Positions 8,262-16,050 of a stretch of 47,994 nt of DNA are shown here, in pieces (within the stretch, counting starts at the first letter, position 1; every line of letters starts with the position of its first letter). Made by a program: the position numbers and the translations under genes. Location: contig NZ_QOWC01000033.1 in assembly GCF_003574465.1 (NCBI RefSeq), positions 1 to 47,994 on the forward strand. The letters run 5' to 3'. A model generated the notes under the pieces. The model searched no databases and had not been told where the DNA came from. It saw only the letters and a list, made by a program, of their open reading frames with translations. This DNA is from Methylobacterium crusticola (GTDB lineage Bacteria; Pseudomonadota; Alphaproteobacteria; Rhizobiales; Beijerinckiaceae).

Positions 8262-9359
8262 TCAGGCGGCGCCGGCCCCCGCCGCCGGGGCCTTGCGGCG
8301 GACGGGCTTGGGCGGCACCAGGAGGGTGCCCGGATCGGCCGGCAGCAGCTGCATGCCGGCCTCGTCCAGGCTGACCGGCAGCTTCGGGAACACCTCCTTG
8401 AGGTGCGCCACGTCGGCCTTGAAGGCCTGGCGGAAGCTGCGCAGGGAGGCGTTGTCGGCGCCGAACTGCTTGTGGACGATGTCCCAGGAGAGCCGCAGGG
8501 GGCGCTGGAGGGCGCGCAGGCGGTAGCCGACCCAGAACAGCAGGTCGAGCTTGCGGGCCGAGCCCGAGAAGGCGCGGGCGGCCCGGATGTCGACCGGCAG
8601 GGCGTGCTTGATCAGGTTGTCGTAGAAATCCTGGTGGAACTGCACGCTCTTCGACCAGGCCGTGCCGTCCTGGCCGCCGGCGCGCCAGAGGTCGAGCTGG
8701 CGGAAGGGCGGCATGGTGATGGTGGAGGAGCGGGACTGCCCGTCCCAGAGGCCGATCTGCATGGTGCAGGCGGCGAGCCGGTGGAGCTGCTCCTTGAACT
8801 GCCGGATGGTGCCGCGCTCGCCCCCGGTGACGGCGAACCCCATCTCGCGCATGAAGCCCGACAGGCTGTCGGCGACCGCGATCGTGGGGCTGCGCTGGCG
8901 CACCGCCTCGGTGCAGAGGTGCAGCAGCACCAGCCGGGCCTTCGGGCCGTAGGGCAGGCCCTGGAGCTCCATCTGGCCGCTGGCGGGGTTCTTCAGGCGG
9001 CCCGCCAGGATGCTGAGCGTGTTGCGGCCGTATTCCCGAAAGAATTCCCGGCTGTCGCCGGGGTCGCGGTAGGGCAGGCCGCAGAGCGCCAGCACGGAAT
9101 GGATGTGCTGGATCGTGTCGGGCGTGGTCGGCTCGGCCTCGAGCACGACCCGCACGGCGTCGCGCCGGCGCTGGTCGCGCCCCATGCCGGCGCGGGCCTG
9201 CGCCCGGCGGCCGCTCTCGCTGCGCTCGGCGTCGCGCAGGGCCTGCCGGTGGGCGATGTGCTCGACGATGACGGCGAACAGGAAGCCTCCCCGCGCCGCC
9301 TCCAGCTCGGCGCGCAGGTCCTCGTCGTGGATCGCCGCGATCTTGGCCTCGATGCTCAT
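8262..9359 (-). CDS. repA: Plasmid-type replication initiator RepA (RepA_C family)
   Basis: This 365-residue protein resembles plasmid-encoded RepA initiators that bind iterons and open a replication origin. Family signatures in order are GLPYGPKARLVLLHLCTEAV (about residues 135-155), ADSLSGFMREMGF, TGGERGTIRQFKEQLHRLAA, FHQDFYDNLIKHALPVDIRA and LDLLFWVGYRL. These are the winged-helix blocks of the RepA_C family. The N-terminal 60 residues are charged, and the tail is basic and Ala-rich. The ATG at 9359 has only a weak AGG upstream. Three repeat sets lie upstream on the same side, as expected for an iteron replicon. No parA/parB genes are present. The flanking genes glk and mazG are chromosomal, so this is either an integrated replicon or a domesticated initiator. 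Confidence 0.85.
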   Translation of the reverse strand: MSIEAKIAAIHDEDLRAELEAARGGFLFAVIVEHIAHRQALRDAERSESGRRAQARAGMGRDQRRRDAVRVVLEAEPTTPDTIQHIHSVLALCGLPYRDPGDSREFFREYGRNTLSILAGRLKNPASGQMELQGLPYGPKARLVLLHLCTEAVRQRSPTIAVADSLSGFMREMGFAVTGGERGTIRQFKEQLHRLAACTMQIGLWDGQSRSSTITMPPFRQLDLWRAGGQDGTAWSKSVQFHQDFYDNLIKHALPVDIRAARAFSGSARKLDLLFWVGYRLRALQRPLRLSWDIVHKQFGADNASLRSFRQAFKADVAHLKEVFPKLPVSLDEAGMQLLPADPGTLLVPPKPVRRKAPAAGAGAA

Positions 9360-9422
9360 GCCTGGACGCCGTTCCCGGGTCGGCGCGCTTCCCGCCGGAC
9401 CCACACCCAATCCTTCATGCAC

Positions 9423-9535
9423 GATTCCGCTCCCGGGATTCCGGCCCCGGGTCCCGGTTATCCCAAGATTCCCGAGACTCATCCCCATGATCCTTAGCCC
9501 ATGATCCTCGCCCGCGGTCCTCGCCGACGATCCTC
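9423..9535. repeat. Degenerate short repeats just upstream of repA
   Basis: Short cores of the form GATTCC/GATCCT recur at about 9423, 9437, 9451, 9467, 9481, 9489, 9503, 9517 and 9530. Spacing is mostly 13-16 bases, with one 8-base step. They lie 64-176 bases before the repA start. The units are poorly conserved, so this is the least certain of the three repeat sets. The location would suit an autoregulatory or secondary RepA-binding site. Confidence 0.35.
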
Positions 9536-9794
9536 GAGCCGGGGGCGCCCGCCCCCGGCCCGAGCGCCCGGGGAGGTTTCGATCCCCGTGGGCCCGGGTT
9601 CGCCCGGACGGCCCCGCCCGGCACCGGCGCGCCCGAACCCGGCGCGCAGGCCCTCCGGCCGGGGACCGGCCCTCCCCGTCCGGCGAGCGGTTCCCCCCGG
9701 GGCTCCTCCGCCTTGCCCGCGGCCCTGTGGGCCGGCCCGGCGGCATCGTGGGCCGCCCGGCGGGGCTTGACCGCCGGCCCCGGCCCGGCGGCCC

Positions 9795-9910
9795 CGTGCA
9801 CGGCCTTGTGGGGCCGGCGTGGATGCTCTGTGGGCCTGGCCGTGCACGGCCCTGTGGGTCGGGCCGTGGACTCCCTGTGGGCCGGGCCGTGGACGGTCCT
9901 GTGCACGGTC
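9795..9910. repeat. Tandem 23-bp iteron-like array, five units
   Basis: Five head-to-tail units start at 9795, 9818, 9841, 9865 and 9888. Each begins CGTG(C/G)A and most carry a CTGTGGG core in the second half; the third unit is 24 bases. A further CTGTGGG core lies at 9911-9917 and a looser CCTGTGGGCCGG at 9724-9735. Unit length, tandem arrangement and position upstream of a RepA gene fit iterons. The last unit has CTGTGCA instead of CTGTGGG. Confidence 0.7.
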
Positions 9911-10060
9911 CTGTGGGCAGCCGGTCGACGGGCCGGTGGGCAACCCCGCGCAGACCTCGATACGGGGGCGGACCGGAGGCGCGACGGGCACGCAGAGTTC
10001 GATACGCGGGACCGGATCCGAAACGCCCGGATTCCGAGGGGCCGGGGACGGGCCGGCGCC

Positions 10061-10181
10061 GAATCCGATGCGCGACGACGCCGAATCCGATGCGCCGCGG
10101 GCCGGAATCCCCGCAGAATCCCATGCGGGTCCCCGCAGAGTCCCATGCGCCGGCACGCAGACCCGGATGCGCGATCACCCC
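10061..10181. repeat. Tandem 22-bp iteron-like array with a half unit
   Basis: Units start at 10061, 10083, 10116, 10138 and 10160, each 22 bases. An 11-base half unit at 10105-10115 keeps the array in helical phase. The core is GAATCC(G/C)ATGCG, drifting to GAGTCCCATGCG and GACCCGGATGCG in the last two. Twenty-two bases is about two helical turns, so bound proteins would sit on one DNA face. The unit differs from that of the 23-bp array, implying two binding specificities or two ancestral arrays. Confidence 0.7.
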
Positions 10182-10189
10182 TCAAGCCC

Positions 10190-10345
10190 ATGGAATACCA
10201 GGGCGATTCGCCTCTCCATATAATCCACATAACCGACTCTCTGAGAATCCATGACTGATAAGTCGCCTATAGGGCCGAGATCATGTTCGTTTTGAAGAAC
10301 GATCTTCGAGGGCTTCCGAGACCTCTGGATACAGGGTTAGGCCAA
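10190..10345. other. Lower-GC segment with a DnaA-box-like site
   Basis: This segment is clearly richer in A and T than its surroundings and directly follows the 22-bp array. TAATCCACA at 10221-10229 differs from the DnaA-box consensus TTATCCACA at one position. A small perfect hairpin (GAAGA-ACGA-TCTTC) lies at 10294-10307. A candidate DNA-unwinding element next to iterons would be expected in an origin; the promoter of mazG may also lie here. Confidence 0.35.
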
Positions 10346-10438
10346 TCGGAATTTTGGGAATAAGCGAGGTTCTTCCGCGGGTCGGCCTCGTCCGCCCCGC
10401 CGCGGCCCCGGCGCTTCCGCGTGCCGCCGCCTGCGCCT

Positions 10439-11323
10439 ATGACCGGGCCTCCGGCGCCCGCGGCGCTGCCCGTCGAGACCGAAACGGACCCGAGCATGGC
10501 CCCGATCGAGCGGCTTCTCCTGATCATGGCGCGCCTGCGCGACCCCGAGACCGGCTGTCCCTGGGACCTGCGGCAGAGCTTCGCGAGCATCGTCCCCTAC
10601 ACGATCGAGGAGGCCTACGAGGTCGCCGACGCGGTCGACCGGGGCGACCTCGACGACCTGCGCGACGAGCTCGGCGACCTCCTGTTCCAGGTCGTGTTCC
10701 AGTCCCGGCTCGCCGAGGAGGCCGGCGCCTTCGGGTTCGACGACGTCGCGTCCGCCATCGCCGACAAGATGGTGCGCCGCCACCCCCACGTCTTCGGCGA
10801 GGGCCCGGCCCTCGACCCCGCCGCCGTGGCGGCGCAGTGGGAGGCGATCAAGGCGCAGGAACGGGCCGGCAAGGCCCGGAAGGCCGAAGCGGCCCAGGCT
10901 CCGGCGGGCGCCGGCGCGGCGGCGGAGCGCGGCACGCTCGCGGGCGTGCCGCTCGCCCTGCCGGCCCTCACCCGGGCCGAGAAGGTCTCCCGCAAGGCCG
11001 CGGCGGTGGGGTTCGACTGGCCCGACGCGGCGCAGGTCGTCGCCAAGGTGCGGGAGGAGACCGACGAGGTCGCCGAGGCCCTGGCGCAGGGCGACCCGGA
11101 GGCCCTGGCCGAGGAGATCGGCGACCTCCTGTTCTCGGTGGCCAACCTCGCCCGCCACGCCCGGGTCGACCCGGAGGAGGCCCTGCGCCGGGCGATCGTG
11201 AAGTTCCGGCGCCGGTTCGCCGCGATGGAGGACGAGGTCTCCCGCGAGGGCCGCACCCTGCCGGAGGCCGGCCTCGCCGCCATGGAGGAGGCCTGGGCGC
11301 GGGTGAAGCGGCGGGAGGGCTGA
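10439..11323 (+). CDS. mazG: Nucleoside triphosphate pyrophosphohydrolase MazG
   Basis: This MazG protein of about 294 residues hydrolyses (d)NTPs to monophosphates, cleansing the nucleotide pool. It has the two tandem MazG domains of the long form. The first has LRDPETGCPWDLRQ, TIEEAYEVADA and DELGDLLFQVVFQ, where the EExxE and ExxD acidic residues bind magnesium. The second has EKVSRKAAAVGFDW, EETDEVAEA and EEIGDLLFSVANLARH. The start is uncertain: ATG 10439 and ATG 10496 are both possible and neither has a strong Shine-Dalgarno sequence. mazG lies near hflX and hfq, as in related genomes, although three accessory genes intervene here. Confidence 0.92.
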   Translation: MTGPPAPAALPVETETDPSMAPIERLLLIMARLRDPETGCPWDLRQSFASIVPYTIEEAYEVADAVDRGDLDDLRDELGDLLFQVVFQSRLAEEAGAFGFDDVASAIADKMVRRHPHVFGEGPALDPAAVAAQWEAIKAQERAGKARKAEAAQAPAGAGAAAERGTLAGVPLALPALTRAEKVSRKAAAVGFDWPDAAQVVAKVREETDEVAEALAQGDPEALAEEIGDLLFSVANLARHARVDPEEALRRAIVKFRRRFAAMEDEVSREGRTLPEAGLAAMEEAWARVKRREG

Positions 11324-11458
11324 CGGGCGCCCCGGATCCCGGACGCGCCTCCCCGGGGCGCCCGGCGGCTCCCGGGCCGTCGATGCGCGCCGGACGCGCC
11401 GGGCCCTGCTCGGGACGGCGGCCCGGAGACCTTTGCGGGCGACGCGTCCACCACCCCC

Positions 11459-11490
11459 TTGACCCGTGCGCCTGCGTGAGAGAATTTCTC
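11459..11490 (+). promoter_or_regulatory. Promoter with overlapping palindrome, probable leaderless start
   Basis: TTGACC at 11459-11464 is followed after 17 bases by GAATTT at 11482-11487. The predicted transcription start falls at about 11494-11495, the A of the ATG of the next gene, and there is no Shine-Dalgarno sequence, so the mRNA is probably leaderless. The inverted repeat GAGAATTTCTC (11480-11490) covers the -10 box and could be an operator for the encoded regulator. Confidence 0.5.
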
Positions 11491-11494
11491 GAAT

Positions 11495-12112
11495 ATGGGA
11501 ATTTTTCACGAAGGCGGCGATCCGCCTCCGGGCGAGGCCGCGCCGGAGGCCCGCGCGACGGCGATCGACCTGCGCCTCGCGGCCCGGCTCGCCGGGCTGC
11601 GCCGGGAGCGCGGCCTGTCCCTGGAGGAGCTCGCGGCGGCGAGCGGCATCAGCCGCGCCACCCTCTCGCGCCTCGAGCGCGGCGACACCAGCCCGACCGC
11701 CTCCCTGCTCGGCCGCCTCTGCACCGTCTACGGCCGGCCGATGTCGCGGCTGCTCGCCGAGGTGGAGGCCGACCCGGCCCGCCTCGTCCGCCGCGACGAC
11801 CAGAGCGTCTGGGTCGATCCCGAGACGGGGTTTCGCCGCCGCAGCGTCTCGCCCCCGGCCCACGGCTTCCTGGCCGAGCTCGTGGCCGGGGAGCTGCCGG
11901 CCGGGGCCTCCATCGCCTACGCGGCGCCGCCGGTCGGGGGGCTCGAGCACCATCTCTGGATGCTGGAGGGCCTCCTCGACCTCACGCTCGACGGCGCCAC
12001 CCACCGGCTCCGGCCCGGCGACGCCCTGCGCTACCACCTCTCGGGCCCGTCCCGCTTCGCCAGCCCGGGCCCGGCCGAGGCCCGCTACCTGATCGCGCTC
12101 TGCCGCCCCTGA
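11495..12112 (+). CDS. XRE family transcriptional regulator with C-terminal cupin
   Basis: This 205-residue regulator has an N-terminal helix-turn-helix of the XRE/SinR type (LRRERGLSLEELAAASGISR at about residues 34-53, then TLSRLERGDTSPTASLLGRL) and a C-terminal cupin barrel. The cupin contains LEHHLWMLEGLLDLTLDG and LRPGDALRYH, which would sense a small ligand or metal. Such proteins often control a neighbouring enzyme or exporter. The acetyltransferase gene starts three bases after its stop, so the two form an operon. No Shine-Dalgarno sequence is seen; the promoter sits so close that translation is probably leaderless. Confidence 0.85.
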   Translation: MGIFHEGGDPPPGEAAPEARATAIDLRLAARLAGLRRERGLSLEELAAASGISRATLSRLERGDTSPTASLLGRLCTVYGRPMSRLLAEVEADPARLVRRDDQSVWVDPETGFRRRSVSPPAHGFLAELVAGELPAGASIAYAAPPVGGLEHHLWMLEGLLDLTLDGATHRLRPGDALRYHLSGPSRFASPGPAEARYLIALCRP

Positions 12113-12114
12113 CC

Positions 12115-12690
12115 ATGGCCGCCCCGATGACCCCTGCCCCGACGACCCCTGCCCCGACGCCGCCTCTCCCGACCGCGCCGGTCGAGGAGGCCTCCCCCGA
12201 GTCCGTGCCGGCGATGCTGCCCGACCTCGCCGCCCTGCTGCACGCCTGCGTGCTCGACGGCGCCAGCATCGGCTTCGTCCTGCCCTTCGGGCTCCCCGAG
12301 GCGGAGGCCTTCTGGCGCGACGGGCTGCCGGCGCTCCGGCGCGGCGAGCGCCGGCTCCTGGTGGCCCGCGACGGGGGCCGGCTCGTCGGCACCGCGCAGG
12401 TCGGCCTCGCCGCGCCGCCCAACGGCCGGCACCGGGCCGAGATCACCAAGGTGCTGGTGCATCCCGGGCACCGCCGCCGGGGCCTCGGCCGCGACCTGAT
12501 GCGGGCCGCCGAGGCCGTGGCGGTCGCGGCCGGGCGCCGCCTGCTCATCCTCGACACCCGCCAGGACGATGCCGGCGAGGCGCTCTACCGGGCGCTCGGC
12601 TTCGCGGTCACCGGCGTGGTGCCGGGCTACGCCTGCTCGCCGCACGGCGTGCCCGAGCCCTGCACCTTCATGCACAAGCTGCTGGCCTGA
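12115..12690 (+). CDS. GNAT family N-acetyltransferase
   Basis: This 191-residue acetyl-CoA-dependent acetyltransferase has the GNAT core: RAEITKVLVHPGHRRRGLGR at about residues 107-127 contains the R/QxxGxG/A pyrophosphate-binding loop. LLILDTRQDDAGEALYRALGF is the following beta5/alpha4 segment. The first 25 residues are a low-complexity Pro/Thr/Ala stretch coded by an imperfect 15-base repeat, so the true start may be a later ATG (for example the one encoding MLPDLAALL). It is coupled to the XRE-cupin regulator by a 2-base gap. Substrate unknown; a role in detoxifying an antibiotic or metabolite sensed by the regulator is possible. Confidence 0.85.
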   Translation: MAAPMTPAPTTPAPTPPLPTAPVEEASPESVPAMLPDLAALLHACVLDGASIGFVLPFGLPEAEAFWRDGLPALRRGERRLLVARDGGRLVGTAQVGLAAPPNGRHRAEITKVLVHPGHRRRGLGRDLMRAAEAVAVAAGRRLLILDTRQDDAGEALYRALGFAVTGVVPGYACSPHGVPEPCTFMHKLLA

Positions 12691-12922
12691 GCGCGCCCGG
12701 GATCCCCGCCGCGGCGTCCCCGCGACTCCGCCGGACCGGCCCGCGGTGCCCTCCTGGCGCAACGCCAACCCGGCCGCGCCGGCCGGCGGCGGGCCCCCGG
12801 GTCCGGCGGCGTCCCGCGGCGGGCCGGGACCGGAAGCCGCGCACGTCCTCCCCTTGCGTCGCCGCGGGGCCGTGGGCCATCGTCGCGCCGGCGGCCCCCG
12901 CGGCCGGTCGTGGAGAAACTCG

Positions 12923-13903
12923 ATGAGATTCGCGAAGATTGGCCGCGCCCTCGCGGCGGGGGCGGGCCTGCTGCTGGCGGCGGGCGCGCAGGCGCAGGAC
13001 GCCGCCGTGTCCGAGCAGATCGTCGACACGATGAACGCGCTCTGGGGCCGGCACCCCGGCCTGCGGGCGAACCACGCCAAGGGCGTGGTGGTCGAGGGCT
13101 CGTTCACGCCGAGCGCCGAGGCCGCGGCCCTCAGCAAGGCGTCCGTGTTCCGGGGACCGGCGGTGCCGGTGACGGTGCGGTTCTCGGACGCGACCGGCGT
13201 GCCGGCGATGCCGGACGGCGACCCGAACGCCAAGCCGCACGGCCTCGCGATCAAGTTCGCCCCCGCGGACGGGGCCGAGATGGACGTGGTGACGAACTCG
13301 CTGAAGTTCTTCCCCGTCGCCACGCCCGAGGAGTTCCGCGACCTCCTGCAGGCCGCGCAGGCCGCCGGCGGCGGCAACCCGGCTTCCCTGCAGGCGTTCG
13401 TCGCCGGCCACCCGGCGGTGCCGAAGGCGAGCGCCGCCATCGCGACCCCGTCGAGCCTCGCCCGGCAGGTCTACAACGGCGTCAACGCCTTCGTGCTCGT
13501 CGACGCGGCCGGCAAGCGCACGCCGTTCCGCTACCGCTTCGTGCCGACGGCCGGCGCCGACCTGCTGCCGCCCGAGGAGGCCGGCAAGCGCCCGCCGCGC
13601 TTCCTGATGGAGGAGCTGCCGGCGCGGCTGGCCAAGGCGCCCGTCTCCTTCACGGTGATGGCCCAGCTCGCCGGCCCGGGCGACTCGACCCGGGACGCCA
13701 CGATCCCCTGGCCGGAGGACCGGCGCCTCGTCGACCTCGGCACGCTCACCCTGACGAGGGCGGTGCCGGACAGTGCCGCGGCCGAGAAGGCGCTCCTGTT
13801 CCTGCCGAACAACCTGCCGGAGGGCGTCGAGGTCTCGGACGACCCCCTGATCGACGCGCGGGTGCAGACCTACGCGATCTCGTTCGGGCGGCGGTCGCAA
13901 TAG
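12923..13903 (+). CDS. Periplasmic catalase-family peroxidase (SrpA-like)
   Basis: This 326-residue member of the small catalase-like haem peroxidase family has a signal peptide (GAGLLLAAGAQAQD, cleavage after AQA near residue 24), so it acts in the periplasm. Catalase-fold features are HPGLRANHAKGVVVEGSFTP with the distal His, VTVRFSDATGVPAMPDGDPN, and KPHGLAIKF, the equivalent of the RGMAVKF motif. It is shorter than true catalases (about 480 residues), and peroxidase rather than catalase activity is usual for such proteins. GGAG precedes the ATG. A 232-base gap separates it from the acetyltransferase gene, so it probably has its own promoter. It converges on hflX. Confidence 0.88.
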   Translation: MRFAKIGRALAAGAGLLLAAGAQAQDAAVSEQIVDTMNALWGRHPGLRANHAKGVVVEGSFTPSAEAAALSKASVFRGPAVPVTVRFSDATGVPAMPDGDPNAKPHGLAIKFAPADGAEMDVVTNSLKFFPVATPEEFRDLLQAAQAAGGGNPASLQAFVAGHPAVPKASAAIATPSSLARQVYNGVNAFVLVDAAGKRTPFRYRFVPTAGADLLPPEEAGKRPPRFLMEELPARLAKAPVSFTVMAQLAGPGDSTRDATIPWPEDRRLVDLGTLTLTRAVPDSAAAEKALLFLPNNLPEGVEVSDDPLIDARVQTYAISFGRRSQ

Positions 13904-14068
13904 GGCTCCGGTCGGGCGGGATCCGCGCGGGCCGCGCCCGTGCCGGGAGGCGCGGCTCCGGGCCCCCGTCCCGGTCGCGGGGCCGGCACCGGACCGGCGT
14001 CGACGCGCCGAGCCCGGGATCCCGCCGGAGGCCCGCCCGGCGCCTGCCGCCTTGGCGGCCGGGGAGCC

Positions 14069-15445
14069 TCAGCCCCCCGCCCCCTTCAGCCGCCGCGCGG
14101 CCCCGAACCGGTTGAGGAAGCGCGGCTCCTTCTCGGGCGCGACCCGCACCACGAGGTGGAGCGCGCCGGACGCGTCCTCCCGGCGGTCGAGGATCTCGGC
14201 GTTCTCGTAGAGCCAGTGCAGCTCGGCGCCCTGGGCGGGATCGAGGATCACCGCGAAGCTCGCGCGGGTCGCGGCGATGCGAGCCTCGATGCGGGCGAGC
14301 AGGCGGTCGACGCCCTCGCCCGTCAGCGCCGAGAGCAGGACCGGCTTCGTGCCGGCCTGGCGGCTGAGGTTGAGGAGGCGCTCGCGGTCCGGCGCGTCGA
14401 GCAGGTCGGCCTTGTTCCAGACCTCGATGATGCGGTCGGTATCCGGCGCGATGCCGAGCGCGGCCAGCACCTCCCCGACATCCTCCCCCTGCGCCTGGGT
14501 GTCCTCGTGGGCGATGTCGCGGACGTGGAGCAGGATGTCGGCCACGATCACGTCCTCGAGCGTCGCCCGGAAGGCGGCGATCAGCATGGTGGGGAGGTCC
14601 GAGATGAAGCCGACCGTGTCGGACAGGATCGCGGTCTCGCCGTGGGGCAGCCCGATCGCCCGCGCGGTGGGGTCGAGGGTGGCGAACAGCATGTTCTCGG
14701 CCAGCACCTCGGCCCGGGTGAGGCGGTTGAACAGCGTCGACTTGCCGGCGTTGGTGTAGCCGACCAGCGCCACGATCGGGTACGGCACCCGGCGCCGGCT
14801 CCGCCGGTGCAGGCCGCGGGTGCGGGTGACGGTCTCGAGGTCGCGCTCGATCCGGGTCATGCGCTCCTGGATCATGCGCCGGTCGGCCTCGATCTGGGTC
14901 TCGCCCGGGCCGCCGAGGAAGCCGAAGCCGCCGCGCTGGCGCTCCAGGTGGGTCCAGGAGCGCACGAGCCGGCTCCTCTGGTAGGCGAGGTGCGCGTGCT
15001 CGACCTGGAGCGCGCCCTCGCGGGTCGAGGCGCGGCGGCCAAAAATCTCCAGGATCAGGCCGGTGCGGTCGATGACCTTGACGCCCCAGGCCTTCTCCAG
15101 GTTGCGCTGCTGCACCGGCGAGAGGGCGCAATCCATCACCACGAGGCGGACCGCGTCGGCCTCGATGCGCCCGGCGATCTCCTCCACCCGCCCCTTGCCG
15201 AGGTAGGTCGAGGGCCGGATGGCCTGGATCGCGAGGAGCAGCCGGTCGACGACGTCGAGGTCGATGGCGCGCGCGAGGCCGACCGCCTCGTCGAGCCGGG
15301 CGCCCGCGGGGCGCGGCTCCGCCCCGGCCGCGTCGCGGCGGCTCGCGTAGGGCCCGACCACGAGCGTGCGTGTCTCGGCCGCGACCGTGCCTTCCGGCTC
15401 GGCCCGGCGCTGCAGGCGGATCTCGCCCGGTGTCCGCGGTTCCAT
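14069..15445 (-). CDS. hflX: Ribosome-associated GTPase HflX
   Basis: This HflX protein of about 458 residues binds the 50S subunit and splits stalled ribosomes after heat stress. The HflX N-terminal domain is seen from [12 protein letters not shown] to [14 protein letters not shown] and [19 protein letters not shown]. The linker helix region has [20 protein letters not shown], a family hallmark. The G domain has [11 protein letters not shown] (G1), [11 protein letters not shown] (G3) and VWNKADLLD (G4). ATG 15445 is used because conserved sequence follows it; ATG 15511 is an alternative. It lies 108 bases downstream of hfq, the conserved hfq-hflX order. Confidence 0.95.
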   Translation of the reverse strand: MEPRTPGEIRLQRRAEPEGTVAAETRTLVVGPYASRRDAAGAEPRPAGARLDEAVGLARAIDLDVVDRLLLAIQAIRPSTYLGKGRVEEIAGRIEADAVRLVVMDCALSPVQQRNLEKAWGVKVIDRTGLILEIFGRRASTREGALQVEHAHLAYQRSRLVRSWTHLERQRGGFGFLGGPGETQIEADRRMIQERMTRIERDLETVTRTRGLHRRSRRRVPYPIVALVGYTNAGKSTLFNRLTRAEVLAENMLFATLDPTARAIGLPHGETAILSDTVGFISDLPTMLIAAFRATLEDVIVADILLHVRDIAHEDTQAQGEDVGEVLAALGIAPDTDRIIEVWNKADLLDAPDRERLLNLSRQAGTKPVLLSALTGEGVDRLLARIEARIAATRASFAVILDPAQGAELHWLYENAEILDRREDASGALHLVVRVAPEKEPRFLNRFGAARRLKGAGG

Positions 15446-15553
15446 CCTGGGGTCCGACCTCTTCCTACCCGGCGGGGTGTCGGCAAGAGGTTGGATGGCG
15501 GGCGCCCGCAATCAAGCGGGCGCGCGCGATGATTCGCGGCCCGGGACCAGGGG

Positions 15554-15808
15554 TCACGCCTTCTCGGCCCCCTCCTCGCCCTGCTCGAACAGCTGCACGG
15601 GATGGCCCGGCATGATCGTCGAGATCGCGTGCTTGTAGACGAGCTGCGAGTGCCCGTCGCGCCGCAGCAGGACGCAGAAGTTGTCGAACCAGGTCACGAC
15701 CCCCTGCAGCTTCACGCCATTGACCAGGAAGATCGTCAGCGGAATCTTGTTCTTACGAACGTGATTGAGGAAGGTGTCCTGCAGATTCTGAGCGCGTTCG
15801 CCCGCCAT
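15554..15808 (-). CDS. hfq: RNA chaperone Hfq
   Basis: This 84-residue Hfq forms a hexameric ring that pairs small RNAs with mRNAs. The Sm1 region is [20 protein letters not shown], with the distal-face and proximal-face residues of the family. The Sm2 region reads [11 protein letters not shown], carrying the conserved YKHAISTI motif. The C-terminal tail is short and acidic, as in alphaproteobacteria. AAGGAC lies just before the ATG. The conserved neighbours are hflX downstream and ntrX upstream. Confidence 0.97.
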
Positions 15809-15909
15809 TCTTCTTGTCCTTAGTGAACCCGCTGCCGGTCCCGGGTGACGGGTTGGTCCGTGATTCTCGTGCGGGACGCGCGGCGCGCGACCCTGGGCCC
15901 GGCCCCTCC

Positions 15910-15938
15910 ATTACACGGTGAAGCTCGCCCGGGCGCAA
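15910..15938 (-). promoter_or_regulatory. Candidate sigma-70 promoter for hfq
   Basis: On the minus strand TTGCGC (15933-15938) and TGTAAT (15910-15915) are separated by 17 bases. The predicted start lies near 15902, giving an hfq leader of about 94 bases. Both boxes match the consensus moderately well in otherwise GC-rich sequence. Confidence 0.4.
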
Positions 15939-16050
15939 GGGGCCTGCGGCCGCCGGGGCCCGCCCCGGGTCCCGAAACCCGCCCCGGCGCGCGGCCCTGT
16001 CGCGTCCGCGCCACACAGCGGCCCCGGGAGCCTCGGGCCCCGCCGCGAGG

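Larger units (their letters stand above)
9360..10438. other. Non-coding putative replication-origin region between repA and mazG
   Basis: About 1.08 kb separates the divergent repA and mazG genes. Reading frames across it are compositional and have no recognisable protein. It holds, from the repA side, degenerate short repeats (9423-9535), a very GC-rich stretch (about 9536-9720), a 23-bp tandem array (9795-9910), a pair of TCGATACG sites 42 bases apart (9957 and 9999), a 22-bp tandem array (10061-10181), and a less GC-rich flank (10190-10345). Tandem arrays next to a lower-GC segment and beside a replication initiator are the usual architecture of an iteron-type origin. Confidence 0.55.

Noticed and set aside
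9723..10181. A CRISPR array, considered because of the regular 22-23-bp spacing.
   Set aside because: Units are directly tandem with no unique spacers, and there are no cas genes; iterons explain the pattern better.
9713..10258. Open reading frames of 130-180 codons in several frames across the iteron arrays.
   Set aside because: They arise from tandem repeats and GC composition; translations are low-complexity and match nothing, and frames overlap on both strands.
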